Part shown: in pieces, positions 17,505 to 26,098 of the stretch
How positions within the stretch are numbered: position 1 is the first letter of the stretch
Layout of the letters: every line of letters begins with the position of its first letter
Notes under the pieces: model-generated
Seen by the model: only the letters and a program-made list of their open reading frames with translations
Databases searched by the model: none
Told to the model about the DNA's origin: nothing
NCBI RefSeq assembly: GCF_900156545.1
Contig: NZ_FTNW01000007.1
Span: 124,001-188,000 of the forward strand
Length of the DNA: 64,000 bases
Reading direction: 5' to 3'
From: Aquipseudomonas alcaligenes
GTDB taxonomy: Bacteria > Pseudomonadota > Gammaproteobacteria > Pseudomonadales > Pseudomonadaceae
Position numbers and translations under genes: made by a program

Positions 17505-18511
17505 AGCTTGTCCTGCGCACTCTGACCGCGACCGCCATCGGGCTGGCGCTGGTCAGCTGCACCAACAACCGTGCTCCGCAGCCGGTGGAGCCGGGCTCGC
17601 AGCCGATTTCCGGGCCGCAGGACTACAACCGCCCGCATCGCGATGGCGCGCCCTGGTGGGACGTCGACGTGTCACGCATCCCTGATGCCGTGCCGATGCC
17701 GCATTACGGCAACTACAAGGCCAACCCCTACACGGTGATGGGCAAGACCTATTACCCGATCCGCGACAGCCGCCGCTACAGTGCCGTCGGTACCGCGTCC
17801 TGGTACGGCACCAAGTTCCATGGCCAGGCCACCGCCAACGGTGAAGCCTACGACCTGTACGGCATGACCGCCGCGCACAAGACCCTGCCGCTGCCGAGCT
17901 ACGTGCGGGTGACCAACCTGGACAACGGCAAGACGGTGATCCTGCGGGTCAACGACCGTGGCCCGTTCTACTCCGACCGCATCATCGACCTGTCCTTCGC
18001 CGCCGCGAAGAAGCTCGGCTACGCCGAGAGCGGCACCGCCCGGGTCAAGGTCGAGGGTATCGACCCACATGAGTGGTGGGCCGCCCAGGGCCGTCCGGTG
18101 CCGATGGTGCTGGCGCAGCCGAAGATGGCCAGTCAGCCCGCCCCGGCGGTCGCGCAGCCGGTCGCCGTGGCTGCCAGCCAGCCAATCGAGCAGTACACCC
18201 CGCCGCCTCAGCAGCATGCGGCGGCCGTCGTGCCGGTGCAGATGGACGTAAAAAAAAACGCTTCGCCCGCAGCCTCTGGCCTGTATCTCCAAGTGGCCGC
18301 CTTCGCCAATCCGGACGCTGCGGAGCTCCTCAAGGCCAAGTTGAGCGAGACGGTGCCTGCCAAGGTGTTTATCAGCTCGGTGGTGCGCAACCAGCAGATC
18401 TTGCACCGGGTACGCCTGGGGCCAGTCGAAACCCAGGCTGAGGCGCAGCAGCTGCAGGACAGCGTGCGTCTGGCCAATCTCGGCGAGCCTGCCCTGGTGA
18501 AACCCGACTGA
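17501..18511 (+). CDS. rlpA: Septal ring lytic transglycosylase RlpA
   Basis: Outer-membrane lipoprotein of 336 residues. The lipobox L-V-S-C places Cys20 as the lipidated residue. A double-psi beta-barrel domain (about 95-185) contains the residues expected for an active RlpA: Glu and Asp in N-G-E-A-Y-D, His in A-A-H-K-T-L-P, and Asp in V-N-D-R-G-P. In P. aeruginosa RlpA cleaves naked glycans at the septum. A Pro/Gln-rich linker leads to a C-terminal SPOR domain (about 258-334) that binds denuded septal peptidoglycan. The GTG start overlaps the mltB stop (GTGA). Confidence 0.95.
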   Translation: MKLVLRTLTATAIGLALVSCTNNRAPQPVEPGSQPISGPQDYNRPHRDGAPWWDVDVSRIPDAVPMPHYGNYKANPYTVMGKTYYPIRDSRRYSAVGTASWYGTKFHGQATANGEAYDLYGMTAAHKTLPLPSYVRVTNLDNGKTVILRVNDRGPFYSDRIIDLSFAAAKKLGYAESGTARVKVEGIDPHEWWAAQGRPVPMVLAQPKMASQPAPAVAQPVAVAASQPIEQYTPPPQQHAAAVVPVQMDVKKNASPAASGLYLQVAAFANPDAAELLKAKLSETVPAKVFISSVVRNQQILHRVRLGPVETQAEAQQLQDSVRLANLGEPALVKPD

Positions 18512-18599
18512 AGTCTTTCGTGCGCCGCGTTCGCGTGGCGCTGAATGCGGGCGGCGCTGCCGTCCGTGCCATCGTTGACACTGATCTTTAGAGAACCGG

Positions 18600-19772
18600 A
18601 TGAACATCTCCCGCTTTGCCCAACGCCTTTCCCTGTTCGTGCTGCTGGCCGTGCCTTTCGCCGCATCCGCCGAATCGGCGATCCCCTCGCCGCCGCAGCT
18701 GGCTGCCAAGTCCTATGTGCTGATGGATGGCGCCAGCGGCAAAGTGCTGGTGGAGAACAACGGTGATGAGCGCCTGCCGCCGGCCAGCCTGACCAAGCTG
18801 ATGACCGCCTACATCGCCACCCTGGAGATCCGCAAGGGCAAGATCGGCGAGCAGGACCTGGTGACCGTCAGCGAGCACGCCTGGCGTACTGGCGGCGCGG
18901 CGTCCGGTGGTTCCACCATGTTCCTGCCGATCAACAGCCAGGTGACCGTGGATGACCTGCTGCACGGCATCATCATCCAGTCCGGCAACGACGCCAGCAT
19001 CGCCATCGCCGAGTACATCGCCGGCAGCGAGGATGCCTTCGCCGACATGATGAACGAGACCGCCGAGAGGCTCGGCATGAAGAACACGCACTTCATGAAC
19101 GCCACCGGCCTGCCGCACCCGGAGCACTACTCCAGCGCCCACGACATGGCGATCCTGGCCCGCGCCATCATCAACGAGGACCAGGAGCACTATGCGATCT
19201 ACTCGCAGAAGGAGTTCTTCTGGAACAACATCAAGCAGGGCAACCGCAACCTGCTGCTGTGGCGCGACAGCACCGTCGATGGCCTGAAGACCGGCCACAC
19301 CGAGGAGGCTGGCTATTGCCTGGTGGCCTCGGCCGTGCGTGATGGTGCGCGCATGATCACGTCGGTGTTCGGCACCGACAGCGAGAAGACCCGCGCCGCC
19401 GAGACGCAGAAGCTGCTGACCTACGGCTTCCGCTTCTTCGAGACCCAGACCTTCTACAAGGCAGGCCAGGAACTGGCCCAGGCCCAGGTCTGGAAGGGCA
19501 CCACGCGTCAGGTCAAGGCCGGCCTGGCCCAGGACCTCAGCCTGACCCTGCCGAAAGGCCAGGTGAAACAGCTCAAGGCCAGCATGGTGCTGGAGCCGCA
19601 GCTGGTAGCGCCGCTCAAGCAGGGCGACGTGATCGGCAAGGTCGAAGTCAAACTGGGTGAAGAGGTGGTGCACAGCGCCGACCTGATCGCCCTGGAGCCG
19701 GTGGAGGAGGGTGGTTTCTTCCGTCGCCTGTGGGATAGCATCCGCCTGTTCTTCTACGGCATGTTCAACTGA
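18600..19772 (+). CDS. dacC: D-alanyl-D-alanine carboxypeptidase (PBP5/6 type)
   Basis: Low-molecular-mass penicillin-binding protein of 390 residues that trims the terminal D-Ala from muropeptide stems. Signal peptide cleaved near A-S-A (about residue 24); active-site Ser63 and Lys66 in S-L-T-K; S-G-N at 128-130; K-T-G at 230-232. The C-terminal beta domain (about 285-370) ends in an amphipathic helix (F-F-R-R-L-W-D-S-I-R-L-F-F-Y-G) that anchors the protein to the inner membrane. It follows rlpA by 88 bases and may have its own promoter. Confidence 0.95.
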   Translation: MNISRFAQRLSLFVLLAVPFAASAESAIPSPPQLAAKSYVLMDGASGKVLVENNGDERLPPASLTKLMTAYIATLEIRKGKIGEQDLVTVSEHAWRTGGAASGGSTMFLPINSQVTVDDLLHGIIIQSGNDASIAIAEYIAGSEDAFADMMNETAERLGMKNTHFMNATGLPHPEHYSSAHDMAILARAIINEDQEHYAIYSQKEFFWNNIKQGNRNLLLWRDSTVDGLKTGHTEEAGYCLVASAVRDGARMITSVFGTDSEKTRAAETQKLLTYGFRFFETQTFYKAGQELAQAQVWKGTTRQVKAGLAQDLSLTLPKGQVKQLKASMVLEPQLVAPLKQGDVIGKVEVKLGEEVVHSADLIALEPVEEGGFFRRLWDSIRLFFYGMFN

Positions 19773-19843
19773 GAGTCGTCCGGCGGTCTTGAAACACCGC
19801 CGCTCGGGCCCCAGATAAGGGACTGAACTGAAGACTCACAAGG

Positions 19844-19863
19844 ACGCCCCGGAATCGGGGCGT
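19844..19863 (+). terminator. Possible terminator hairpin after dacC
   Basis: Perfect 8 bp stem (19844-19851 with 19856-19863) and a 4-base loop, between dacC and ybeD, followed by TCGCATTTC. The T tract is weak. It could also be an attenuating hairpin in the ybeD leader. Confidence 0.4.
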
Positions 19864-19899
19864 TCGCATTTCACGGGTGACAAACCCGGAGTGACCGCG

Positions 19900-20178
19900 A
19901 TGACCGATACCGAAGTACAAGCTCCGAAAATCGAATTCCCCTGCGAGCGCTACCCGATCAAGGTGATCGGTGAGGCGGGCGACGGCTTCGCCGACCTGGT
20001 GGTGGAAGTGATCCAGCGCCATGCGCCGGGCTTCGATGCCGCCAGCCTGGTGGTGCGCGACAGCCGCAATGGCCGCTTCCTCTCCGTGCAGGTGCTGATC
20101 ACTGCCACCGGTGTCGAACAGTTGCAGGCGATTCACGTCGACCTCAAGGCCACCGGTCGCGTGCACATGGTGCTCTGA
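19900..20178 (+). CDS. ybeD: YbeD/DUF493 family protein
   Basis: Small cytoplasmic protein of 92 residues with the ferredoxin-like ACT-type fold of the YbeD family (F-P-C-x-Y-P-I-K-V-I-G near the N terminus). In many proteobacteria it sits between dacA/dacC and lipB, as here. It has been proposed to tie lipoate metabolism to other pathways, but no activity is established. The ATG at 19900 was preferred to a GTG at 19891. Its stop overlaps the lipB start by one base (TGATG). Confidence 0.92.
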   Translation: MTDTEVQAPKIEFPCERYPIKVIGEAGDGFADLVVEVIQRHAPGFDAASLVVRDSRNGRFLSVQVLITATGVEQLQAIHVDLKATGRVHMVL

Positions 20179-20795
20179 TGACCGAGCTGGTTGTGCGTCA
20201 ACTGGGGCTGGCAGAGTATCTGCCGACCCTGGAAGCCATGCGGCGCTTCACTGCCGAGCGCGATGAGTCGAGTCCCGACGAGATCTGGCTGCTGCAGCAT
20301 CCGCGGGTGTTCACCCAGGGCCAGGCCGGCAAGCCCGAGCACCTGCTGGCACCCGGCGACATCCCGGTGATCCAGGTCGAGCGCGGTGGTCAGGTCACCT
20401 ACCATGGCCCCGGCCAGCTGGTGGCCTACCTGATGCTGGACCTGCGCCGCAAGAAGCTCGGCGTGCGCGAGCTGGTGACGGCCATGGAGCAGGCGCTGGT
20501 CGATGTGCTGGCCGGCTATGGCATCGAGGCCGCGCCCAAGGCTGATGCCCCGGGCGTCTATGTCGCCGGCGACAAGATCGCCTCGCTGGGGCTGCGGGTG
20601 CGCAACGGCTGCTCGTTCCATGGCCTGGCGCTGAACGTCGACATGGACATGGCGCCCTTCCAGCGCATCAACCCTTGCGGTTATGCCGGTCTGAAGATGG
20701 TCCAGCTCAAGGACCTCCTGGAAGCCCCTCCATCGCTCGATGAGGCGGCGCAGCGCCTGGAGGTTGCGCTGCGCGCGCGCCTGGGCTACGCCTGA
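20178..20795 (+). CDS. lipB: Octanoyltransferase
   Basis: Enzyme of 205 residues that moves octanoate from octanoyl-ACP to lipoyl domains, the first step of lipoate cofactor assembly. The R-G-G-Q-V-T-Y-H-G-P-G-Q motif is at 69-80. The catalytic pair is Lys133 (G-D-K-I-A-S-L-G) and Cys167 (I-N-P-C-G-Y). Translationally coupled to ybeD. LipA, which inserts sulfur into the octanoyl group, is encoded convergently just beyond a shared terminator. Confidence 0.96.
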   Translation: MTELVVRQLGLAEYLPTLEAMRRFTAERDESSPDEIWLLQHPRVFTQGQAGKPEHLLAPGDIPVIQVERGGQVTYHGPGQLVAYLMLDLRRKKLGVRELVTAMEQALVDVLAGYGIEAAPKADAPGVYVAGDKIASLGLRVRNGCSFHGLALNVDMDMAPFQRINPCGYAGLKMVQLKDLLEAPPSLDEAAQRLEVALRARLGYA

Positions 20796-20816
20796 GGCGA
20801 GAGATAGGCACCAAGC

Positions 20817-20849
20817 AAAAGGCCCTGGGGCGATGCCGCAGGGCCTTTT
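20817..20849. terminator. Bidirectional terminator between lipB and lipA
   Basis: Eleven-bp perfect stem (20817-20827 with 20839-20849) and an 11-base loop that can itself pair. A-run on one side and T-run on the other, so it can end transcripts from both convergent genes. Confidence 0.85.
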
Positions 20850-20867
20850 CTGTTTCTACGCTGAGGG

Positions 20868-21920
20868 TCAGTTCAGATTGAGCGCCGGAATCAGGCTATC
20901 GTTCTGCTGCTGGCCCGGCACCGGGGCGGGGGCGGCCAGGCCCAGGTTGTTCTTCTCGAACACCCGATCGGCGCGATAGCTGGAGCGCACCAGCGGGCCG
21001 GCGGCGACTTCCATGAAGCCCTTTTCCAGGCCAATGTCGCGCAGGCGGTTGAATTCTTCGGGGCTGACCCAGCGCTGCACCTTGAGGTGGTTGCGCGTGG
21101 GCTGCAGGTACTGGCCGAGGGTGAGGATGTCCACACCGATGGCGCGCAGGTCGTCCATGGTCTCGAGGATTTCCTCGTCGGTCTCGCCCAGGCCGAGCAT
21201 CAGGCTGGTCTTGGTGATGACCGAGGGGCGGTGCTGCTTGGCGAACTCCAGCACCTTCAGGGTCTTCTCGTAGCCGGCACGCGGGTCGCGCACCACATGG
21301 GTCAGGCGCTTGACCGTCTCGACATTCTGCGCGAACACCTCGAGGCCGGAATCCACCACGCGGGCGATGGCGGCGTGGTCACCATCGAAGTCCGGGGTCA
21401 GCGCCTCGACCACCACCTGTGGCGTGTTGGCCTTGATCGCCTGCACGCAGGCCGCGTAATGCGCGGCCCCGCCGTCGGGCAGGTCATCGCGGTCCACCGA
21501 GGTCAGCACGATGTAGCGCAGGCCCATCAGTTCCACCGACTTGGCGGTGTTCTGCGGCTCTTCCAGATCCAGCCAGCCGTTCGGGTTGCCGGTGTCGACG
21601 GCGCAGAAGCGGCAGGCGCGGGTACAGACCGAGCCCATCAACATGATGGTCGCGGTGCCGTTGGACCAGCACTCGCCCATGTTCGGGCAGTGCGACTCCT
21701 GGCACACGGTGCTCAAACGATGCTCGCCGACATTGCGCTTGACCGCATCGAAGCGGCTGCCACTCGGCGCCTTGACCCGCAGCCAGCTCGGCTTGGGTTC
21801 GACGACCTGTGGCTCGGCCGAAGCGCGGCGCTTCTGGCCATCCTTGATCGCGGTGATTCCCTGGGGGGTGCGGAATTTTTCGCCGCTGGAGACGGGCTTG
21901 GGCGGGACTGCGTCGGACAT
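20868..21920 (-). CDS. lipA: Lipoyl synthase
   Basis: Radical-SAM enzyme of 350 residues that inserts two sulfurs into protein-bound octanoate. The auxiliary cluster is bound by Cys73, Cys78 and Cys84 (C-x4-C-x5-C), and the SAM cluster by Cys99, Cys103 and Cys106 (C-x3-C-x2-C). The C-terminal R-S-S-Y-R-A segment near residue 326 supplies the serine ligand used by lipoyl synthases. An extended N terminus of about 45 residues is usual in Pseudomonas. It faces lipB across a shared terminator. Confidence 0.97.
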   Translation of the reverse strand: MSDAVPPKPVSSGEKFRTPQGITAIKDGQKRRASAEPQVVEPKPSWLRVKAPSGSRFDAVKRNVGEHRLSTVCQESHCPNMGECWSNGTATIMLMGSVCTRACRFCAVDTGNPNGWLDLEEPQNTAKSVELMGLRYIVLTSVDRDDLPDGGAAHYAACVQAIKANTPQVVVEALTPDFDGDHAAIARVVDSGLEVFAQNVETVKRLTHVVRDPRAGYEKTLKVLEFAKQHRPSVITKTSLMLGLGETDEEILETMDDLRAIGVDILTLGQYLQPTRNHLKVQRWVSPEEFNRLRDIGLEKGFMEVAAGPLVRSSYRADRVFEKNNLGLAAPAPVPGQQQNDSLIPALNLN

Positions 21921-22085
21921 CGAGATCTCGGCTCCGGTAGGAGGCTTGGGTAGCGGGGCTTTTGGCCTGCCGGCAGTCTACCATGGATGGCTACCTGCGG
22001 CTTGCGGCCCTTGTCGGACGCGCACTGCAGCCGCGGAGGCACTCCCCCGCGGCAGCGCGTTGCTGTCCCTTGGGCTGCGCCAGGC

Positions 22086-23402
22086 TCAGCTCTTCAGCTG
22101 GTTGGCGAACTGGCCGATAGCCTGGACTACCTGCTGTGCGCCATCCTGAATCTCGACGATCACCGCACCGGCCTCGCTGGCCAGGCTGAGCCCCTGCTCG
22201 GCCTGCTGGCTGCTGCTGGCCATGCTGTCCACGGCGTTCTGCGCCAGGCTCTGGTTCTTCTGCACCACCTCGACGATCTCCTCGGTAGCCTGACTGGTGC
22301 GTCCGGCCAGCTGGCGGACCTCGTCGGCGACCACGGCGAAGCCGCGCCCCTGGTCGCCGGCCCGCGCAGCCTCGATGGCGGCATTGAGGGCGAGCAGGTT
22401 GGTCTGATCGGCGATGCCGCGGATGGTTTGCATGATGGTGCTGATCAGCTGCGATTGCTTGCCCAGGGCCTCGATACCCGCGCTGGCCTCACTCAGCTGG
22501 CGGGCAATGCGCTGCATGACCTCGACCGTCTGGCTGACCACGGCGGCGCCTTTTTTGGCGCTGGCGTCGGTTTGCCGCGAGATGCTGTAGGCGATGCTCG
22601 CGGCTTCGGCCACGGCCTGTTCCTGGTTGACCTGGTCGGTGATCACGGTGGCGAACTTGACCACCTTGTACAGCCGGTCGTGGCTGTCGACTATCGGGTT
22701 ATAGGAGGCTTCCAGCCAGACGGAGCGGCCATGGCTGTCGATGCGGTGGAAGCGCCCAGCGACATATTCGCCACGATTCAGGCGTGCCCAGAAGTCGCGA
22801 TACTCCTGCGAATTCGCCTCCTCTGCCGAGCAGAACATGCGGTGGTGTTTGCCGCGGATCTGTTCCAGTCGGTATCCCATGCCGTCCAGAAAGCGCTGGT
22901 TGGCGGTGAGTACCTCGCCAGTCAGGTTGAACTCGATGACCGCCGTGGAACGCAGCAGGGCTCCAATCAGTCCCTCGTGTTCACGCGAGGTGACGATGGT
23001 GCGGGTCAGGTCGTTGGCGCAGAGGGTGAAGTAGGCCAGTTCGCCCCGGCTGTTCAGGACCGGCTGCCAGATGGCGCGCAGCCAGGCCTCCTGGCCGTTG
23101 CCGCGCAGCAGGCGGAAAGCGCCGCTGAGGTGTTCGCGGTTGCGCAGCGCCTGCTGCAGGCGGGCATAGTTGGCTTCCTCGCGGAAGGAGGTGGGGATCA
23201 GCGACTCCAGCTGGCGCCCGAGAAGCGCGCTGCCGGTGTAGAGCATTTCCCCCAGAAAATTGTCATTGGCATAGCGCACCCGGCCATCGGGTTCGATCTC
23301 CAGAACCAGCATCTCGCTGTACAACGAGTCCTTGATCTGGCGCATGCTGGACAGCTCGTTTTGCAGCTGGGCCAGCTCCGCTTTCAGTGTGTTGTTGAAC
23401 AT
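22086..23402 (-). CDS. Soluble PAS-PAS methyl-accepting chemotaxis protein (BdlA-like architecture)
   Basis: Protein of 438 residues with two PAS domains (about 24-135 and 145-257) and a C-terminal MCP signalling domain whose conserved tip is at about 328-365 (I-A-D-Q-T-N-L-L-A-L-N-A-A-I-E-A-A-R-A-G). No membrane helix is present, so it should be a cytoplasmic redox or energy sensor acting through CheA/CheW. The order PAS-PAS-MCP matches BdlA, the P. aeruginosa biofilm dispersal protein, but I cannot say it is the orthologue. The start at 23402 was chosen because upstream in-frame residues show no domain; an AAGGTG lies 8 bases before it. Confidence 0.85.
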   Translation of the reverse strand: MFNNTLKAELAQLQNELSSMRQIKDSLYSEMLVLEIEPDGRVRYANDNFLGEMLYTGSALLGRQLESLIPTSFREEANYARLQQALRNREHLSGAFRLLRGNGQEAWLRAIWQPVLNSRGELAYFTLCANDLTRTIVTSREHEGLIGALLRSTAVIEFNLTGEVLTANQRFLDGMGYRLEQIRGKHHRMFCSAEEANSQEYRDFWARLNRGEYVAGRFHRIDSHGRSVWLEASYNPIVDSHDRLYKVVKFATVITDQVNQEQAVAEAASIAYSISRQTDASAKKGAAVVSQTVEVMQRIARQLSEASAGIEALGKQSQLISTIMQTIRGIADQTNLLALNAAIEAARAGDQGRGFAVVADEVRQLAGRTSQATEEIVEVVQKNQSLAQNAVDSMASSSQQAEQGLSLASEAGAVIVEIQDGAQQVVQAIGQFANQLKS

Positions 23403-23534
23403 CTGCAAGGCACCTTTTGGGCTGATGAAGCGGTCAATCCGGGGCAATCGCCTGTTCAGATATCGGCCGCTGGCGGAAAAGTCGCAGTACCTGCAGTGTA
23501 GTTCCCGACCACCAGCTTTCATGACCAATGCCCC

Positions 23535-24416
23535 ATGACCCGACTCGACCTCGAAATGACTTTGCCCGCCGACTACCGGCTGGCCGACCTGTTGAGCTTC
23601 CATCGGCGCGATGCCCAGGCCCTGGCCGAGCGGGTGACAGACGATGGTCTGGACAAGGGCCTGCTCTGGCAGGGGCTGCCGGCCTGCCTGAGCCTACGCT
23701 TCGTCGCGCACCGAGTGCGGGTTAGCCTGCAGGTGGATGGCGATATTGACGTCGATCCGCAGCCGCTGGAGGCGCTGGCGGCGCACATGCTGGGGCTGAC
23801 CCAGCCGGTGCACGCCTTCGAGGCGGCCTATTCCGCGCACCCGCTGCTGGGCCGTCTGATCGCTGTCAACCGGGGCTTGCGCGTGCCCCAGGCGGCTTCG
23901 GCCTTCGAGGCACTGACCTGGGCCATCAGCGGCCAACAGATCAGTCTGGTGGTGGCCATCACCCTGCGTCGGCGGCTGATCCAGCTGTCCGGGCAGCAGC
24001 ACTCGGGCGGCCTGTTCTGCTATCCGGACGCGGCGGCGGTCGCGGCGCTCGATGAGGATGTTCTGGGCCAGGCCGGCTTCTCCCGGGCCAAGAGCCAGAC
24101 TCTGCTGCGGCTTGCGCGCGAAGTGGTCGGAGGGCGCTTACCGCTCGATCAGTGGCAGGCTGACGCGCCAGCCGAGGCCATTGCTGAACACCTGCTGGCC
24201 CTGAGGGGCATCGGGCCATGGACGGTGGACTACGCGCTGTTGCGTGGCTTCGCCCGGCTGGACGGGTCGTTGCACGGTGATGCCGCGGTCAGGCGCCAGC
24301 TGCAGCGCCTGCTCGGCACGGAGGAAAAGCTCACACAGCCGTTCGTGCGCGACTGGCTGCAACCTTTCGCCCCGTGGCGTGCGCTGGTGGCGGCCCATCT
24401 CTGGGCGCTGCCTTAG
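23535..24416 (+). CDS. DNA-3-methyladenine glycosylase II, AlkA-type
   Basis: Base-excision repair glycosylase of 293 residues with the AlkA N-terminal domain and a helix-hairpin-helix GPD domain. A-L-T-W-A-I-S-G-Q-Q-I-S is at 126-137, the hairpin is L-R-G-I-G-P-W-T-V-D near 223-232, and the likely catalytic Asp249 lies in L-H-G-D-A-A-V, aligned with Asp238 of E. coli AlkA. No Ada-type regulator adjoins it, so adaptive induction is not indicated. The gene diverges from the chemoreceptor by 132 bases. Confidence 0.88.
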   Translation: MTRLDLEMTLPADYRLADLLSFHRRDAQALAERVTDDGLDKGLLWQGLPACLSLRFVAHRVRVSLQVDGDIDVDPQPLEALAAHMLGLTQPVHAFEAAYSAHPLLGRLIAVNRGLRVPQAASAFEALTWAISGQQISLVVAITLRRRLIQLSGQQHSGGLFCYPDAAAVAALDEDVLGQAGFSRAKSQTLLRLAREVVGGRLPLDQWQADAPAEAIAEHLLALRGIGPWTVDYALLRGFARLDGSLHGDAAVRRQLQRLLGTEEKLTQPFVRDWLQPFAPWRALVAAHLWALP

Positions 24417-24464
24417 CGGCTCGCGAGGCAGGGCACGTGACGCTTGGCCCTGCTGCTGCCTTGC

Positions 24465-25757
24465 TCAGCGCAGCTGTTGCAGCAGCGCCGGGGTCGGATA
24501 GCCGTCGGCCGGCAGGCCCAGGCTCTGCTGGAAGGCGCGTACGGCGCGGCGGGTGTTGGCGCCGATGATGCCGTCGGCCGGGCCCGGCTCGTAGCCGCGG
24601 GCAGCCAGGCCCTCCTGCAACTCGATGCGCTCGCTGCGGCCCAGTGGGCGTTCGTCCTTCGGCCAGCTGGCCAGCAGCGGTCCGCCGCCATCCAGGCGCT
24701 GGCCGAGCAGGCCCACGGCCAGGGCGTAGGACGAAGAGTTGTTGTACTTGAGGATGGCGCCGAAGTTGCGGAACACCAGGAAGGCCGGGCCACGGTGGCC
24801 GGCCGGCAGCAGCAGGTAGCCGGTGTCGTTCGGGTCGACGTTGGTCGGCGTGCCTTTCACCCCATGGGCGTACCACTCCGCGTAGGTCTTGCGCACTTCG
24901 GTGTCGGCCAGCGCGTAGTCGAAGCCGCTGGGCAGGGCCACCTGGATGCCCCAGGCGCGGCCCTTCTGCCAGCCGGAGGCCTGCAGGTAGTGGGCGGCCG
25001 AGGCCAGGGCGTCGGCGCTGGAGTTCCAGATGTCGCGACGGCCGTCGCCGTCGAAGTCCACCGCGTGAGTCAGGTAGGTGGTGGGAATGAACTGGGTCTG
25101 GCCCATGGCGCCGGCCCAGGAACCGCGCAGGCCGCTGCTGCTGATGTCGCCGCTCTGCAGGATCTGCAGGGCCGCCAGCAGCTGGTCTTCGGCGAAGCGT
25201 GGGCGGCGGCCTTCATAGGCCAGGGTGGCGAGGGAGCGGATCACCGACTGCTCGCCCATGAACTGGCCGAAGCTGCTTTCCATGCCCCAGATGGCGACCA
25301 GTGTCTCGCGGTCGACGCCGTAGCGCTGCTCGATGGCCTCCAGCGTGGCGGCGTGCTCGGCCAGCAGCGTCTGGCCCTTGCGCACGCGCAGCGGCGAGAT
25401 GGCGCCGTCGAGGTATTCCCAAACCGGGCGGGTGAACTCCGGTTGGGCGCCGTCGGCCTTCACCACGCTCAGGTCCGGCGTCACGCCGGCGAAGGCCTGG
25501 TCGAACACCTGGGGCTGGATGCCGGCCTGCAGGGCCTTGGCGCGGAAGCGTTCGCGCCAGTCCGCGAAGTTCAGTGCCGGTGCGACGGGCGCGGCGGTTT
25601 GCGCCTGAGCAGGGTTCTGCTGGTTTTTCGGCGGCTGGGTGGGCGTGGCGGCAACCAGTTCGGGGGCGGGATTCGGGGTTTCGGCACAGGCGCCGAGGAA
25701 GAGCATGGCGCCGGCGAGCAGGCAGCTCAGGCGGCCGTTGGTGGAAAGCTGGAACAT
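24465..25757 (-). CDS. MltB-type lytic transglycosylase lipoprotein with C-terminal peptidoglycan-binding domain
   Basis: Lipoprotein of 430 residues counted from the ATG at 25757, which puts Cys24 in the lipobox L-G-A-C; an in-frame start at 25799 would spoil the signal peptide. The SLT_2 catalytic domain (about 65-345) has Glu160 in W-G-M-E-S-S-F-G and the G-S-W-A-G-A-M-G-Q-T-Q-F motif near 220. Residues about 370-429 form a PG_binding_1 domain (G-P-A-D-G-I-I-G-x-x-T-R-R-A-V). It cleaves glycan strands. By layout it resembles P. aeruginosa SltB3 and is distinct from the mltB copy at 16488-17504. Confidence 0.9.
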   Translation of the reverse strand: MFQLSTNGRLSCLLAGAMLFLGACAETPNPAPELVAATPTQPPKNQQNPAQAQTAAPVAPALNFADWRERFRAKALQAGIQPQVFDQAFAGVTPDLSVVKADGAQPEFTRPVWEYLDGAISPLRVRKGQTLLAEHAATLEAIEQRYGVDRETLVAIWGMESSFGQFMGEQSVIRSLATLAYEGRRPRFAEDQLLAALQILQSGDISSSGLRGSWAGAMGQTQFIPTTYLTHAVDFDGDGRRDIWNSSADALASAAHYLQASGWQKGRAWGIQVALPSGFDYALADTEVRKTYAEWYAHGVKGTPTNVDPNDTGYLLLPAGHRGPAFLVFRNFGAILKYNNSSSYALAVGLLGQRLDGGGPLLASWPKDERPLGRSERIELQEGLAARGYEPGPADGIIGANTRRAVRAFQQSLGLPADGYPTPALLQQLR

Positions 25758-25840
25758 CGGGGCGTCTCGGTCTTGCCAGTCAAAGCGCGACCTTAACATG
25801 CCGGGCGGCTTTCAGGACCCCGGCGACATGGCGGCAACGC

Positions 25841-26008
25841 TCAGGCGGCGTATTTTGCCGGCCCCAGAATGCAAGAAGCCTCCCAGTGGGAGGCTTCGCG
25901 GCGGTAGCTGCCTTTGCCTTTCTTCGGCTGTTCCTGGCGGCAGCGGAACAGTGGTTGGGCGACTATGGACTTGGCCTTGTTCGGCCGCTTCGGGGCTTTC
26001 TGGCTCAT
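25841..26008 (-). CDS. arfA: Alternative ribosome-rescue factor ArfA (short gene)
   Basis: A 55-codon reading frame from ATG 26008 to TGA 25841, with GAGGAG 7 bases upstream. The product starts M-S-Q-K-A-P-K-R-P-N-K-A-K and contains Q-P-L-F-R near residue 18 and K-K-G-K-G-S-Y-R-R near 29-37, followed by H-W-E-A-S. These match E. coli ArfA (D-P-L-F-R, K-K-G-K-G-S-Y, N-W-E-A-S). ArfA enters ribosomes stalled on stop-less mRNA and recruits RF2, a backup to tmRNA. The Lys/Arg-rich core and an overall basic composition support the call. A 10 bp hairpin inside the gene (25875-25897) is the known regulatory hallmark. It lies between the transglycosylase gene and holA. Confidence 0.88.
   Translation of the reverse strand: MSQKAPKRPNKAKSIVAQPLFRCRQEQPKKGKGSYRREASHWEASCILGPAKYAA
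25875..25897 (-). promoter_or_regulatory. Terminator-like hairpin inside arfA
   Basis: Perfect 10 bp stem (25875-25884 with 25888-25897), 3-base loop, spanning codons for Glu38 to about Ser45. In E. coli a hairpin at this place yields stop-less arfA mRNA, so active ArfA accumulates only when tmRNA fails. The same logic is inferred here. Confidence 0.7.
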
Positions 26009-26098
26009 CGGTGTGCTCCTCGCGGGCTCGCGGCATTGCGAGCGGCGCGGACTATGCGCCCATGGTTAAAAAATGTCCACAGGCGCGCATGCCTGGCG

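Noticed and set aside
21987..23501. A 504-codon forward open frame
   Set aside because: Antisense of the PAS-PAS chemoreceptor, Leu/Ala/Gly/His-rich with no domain.
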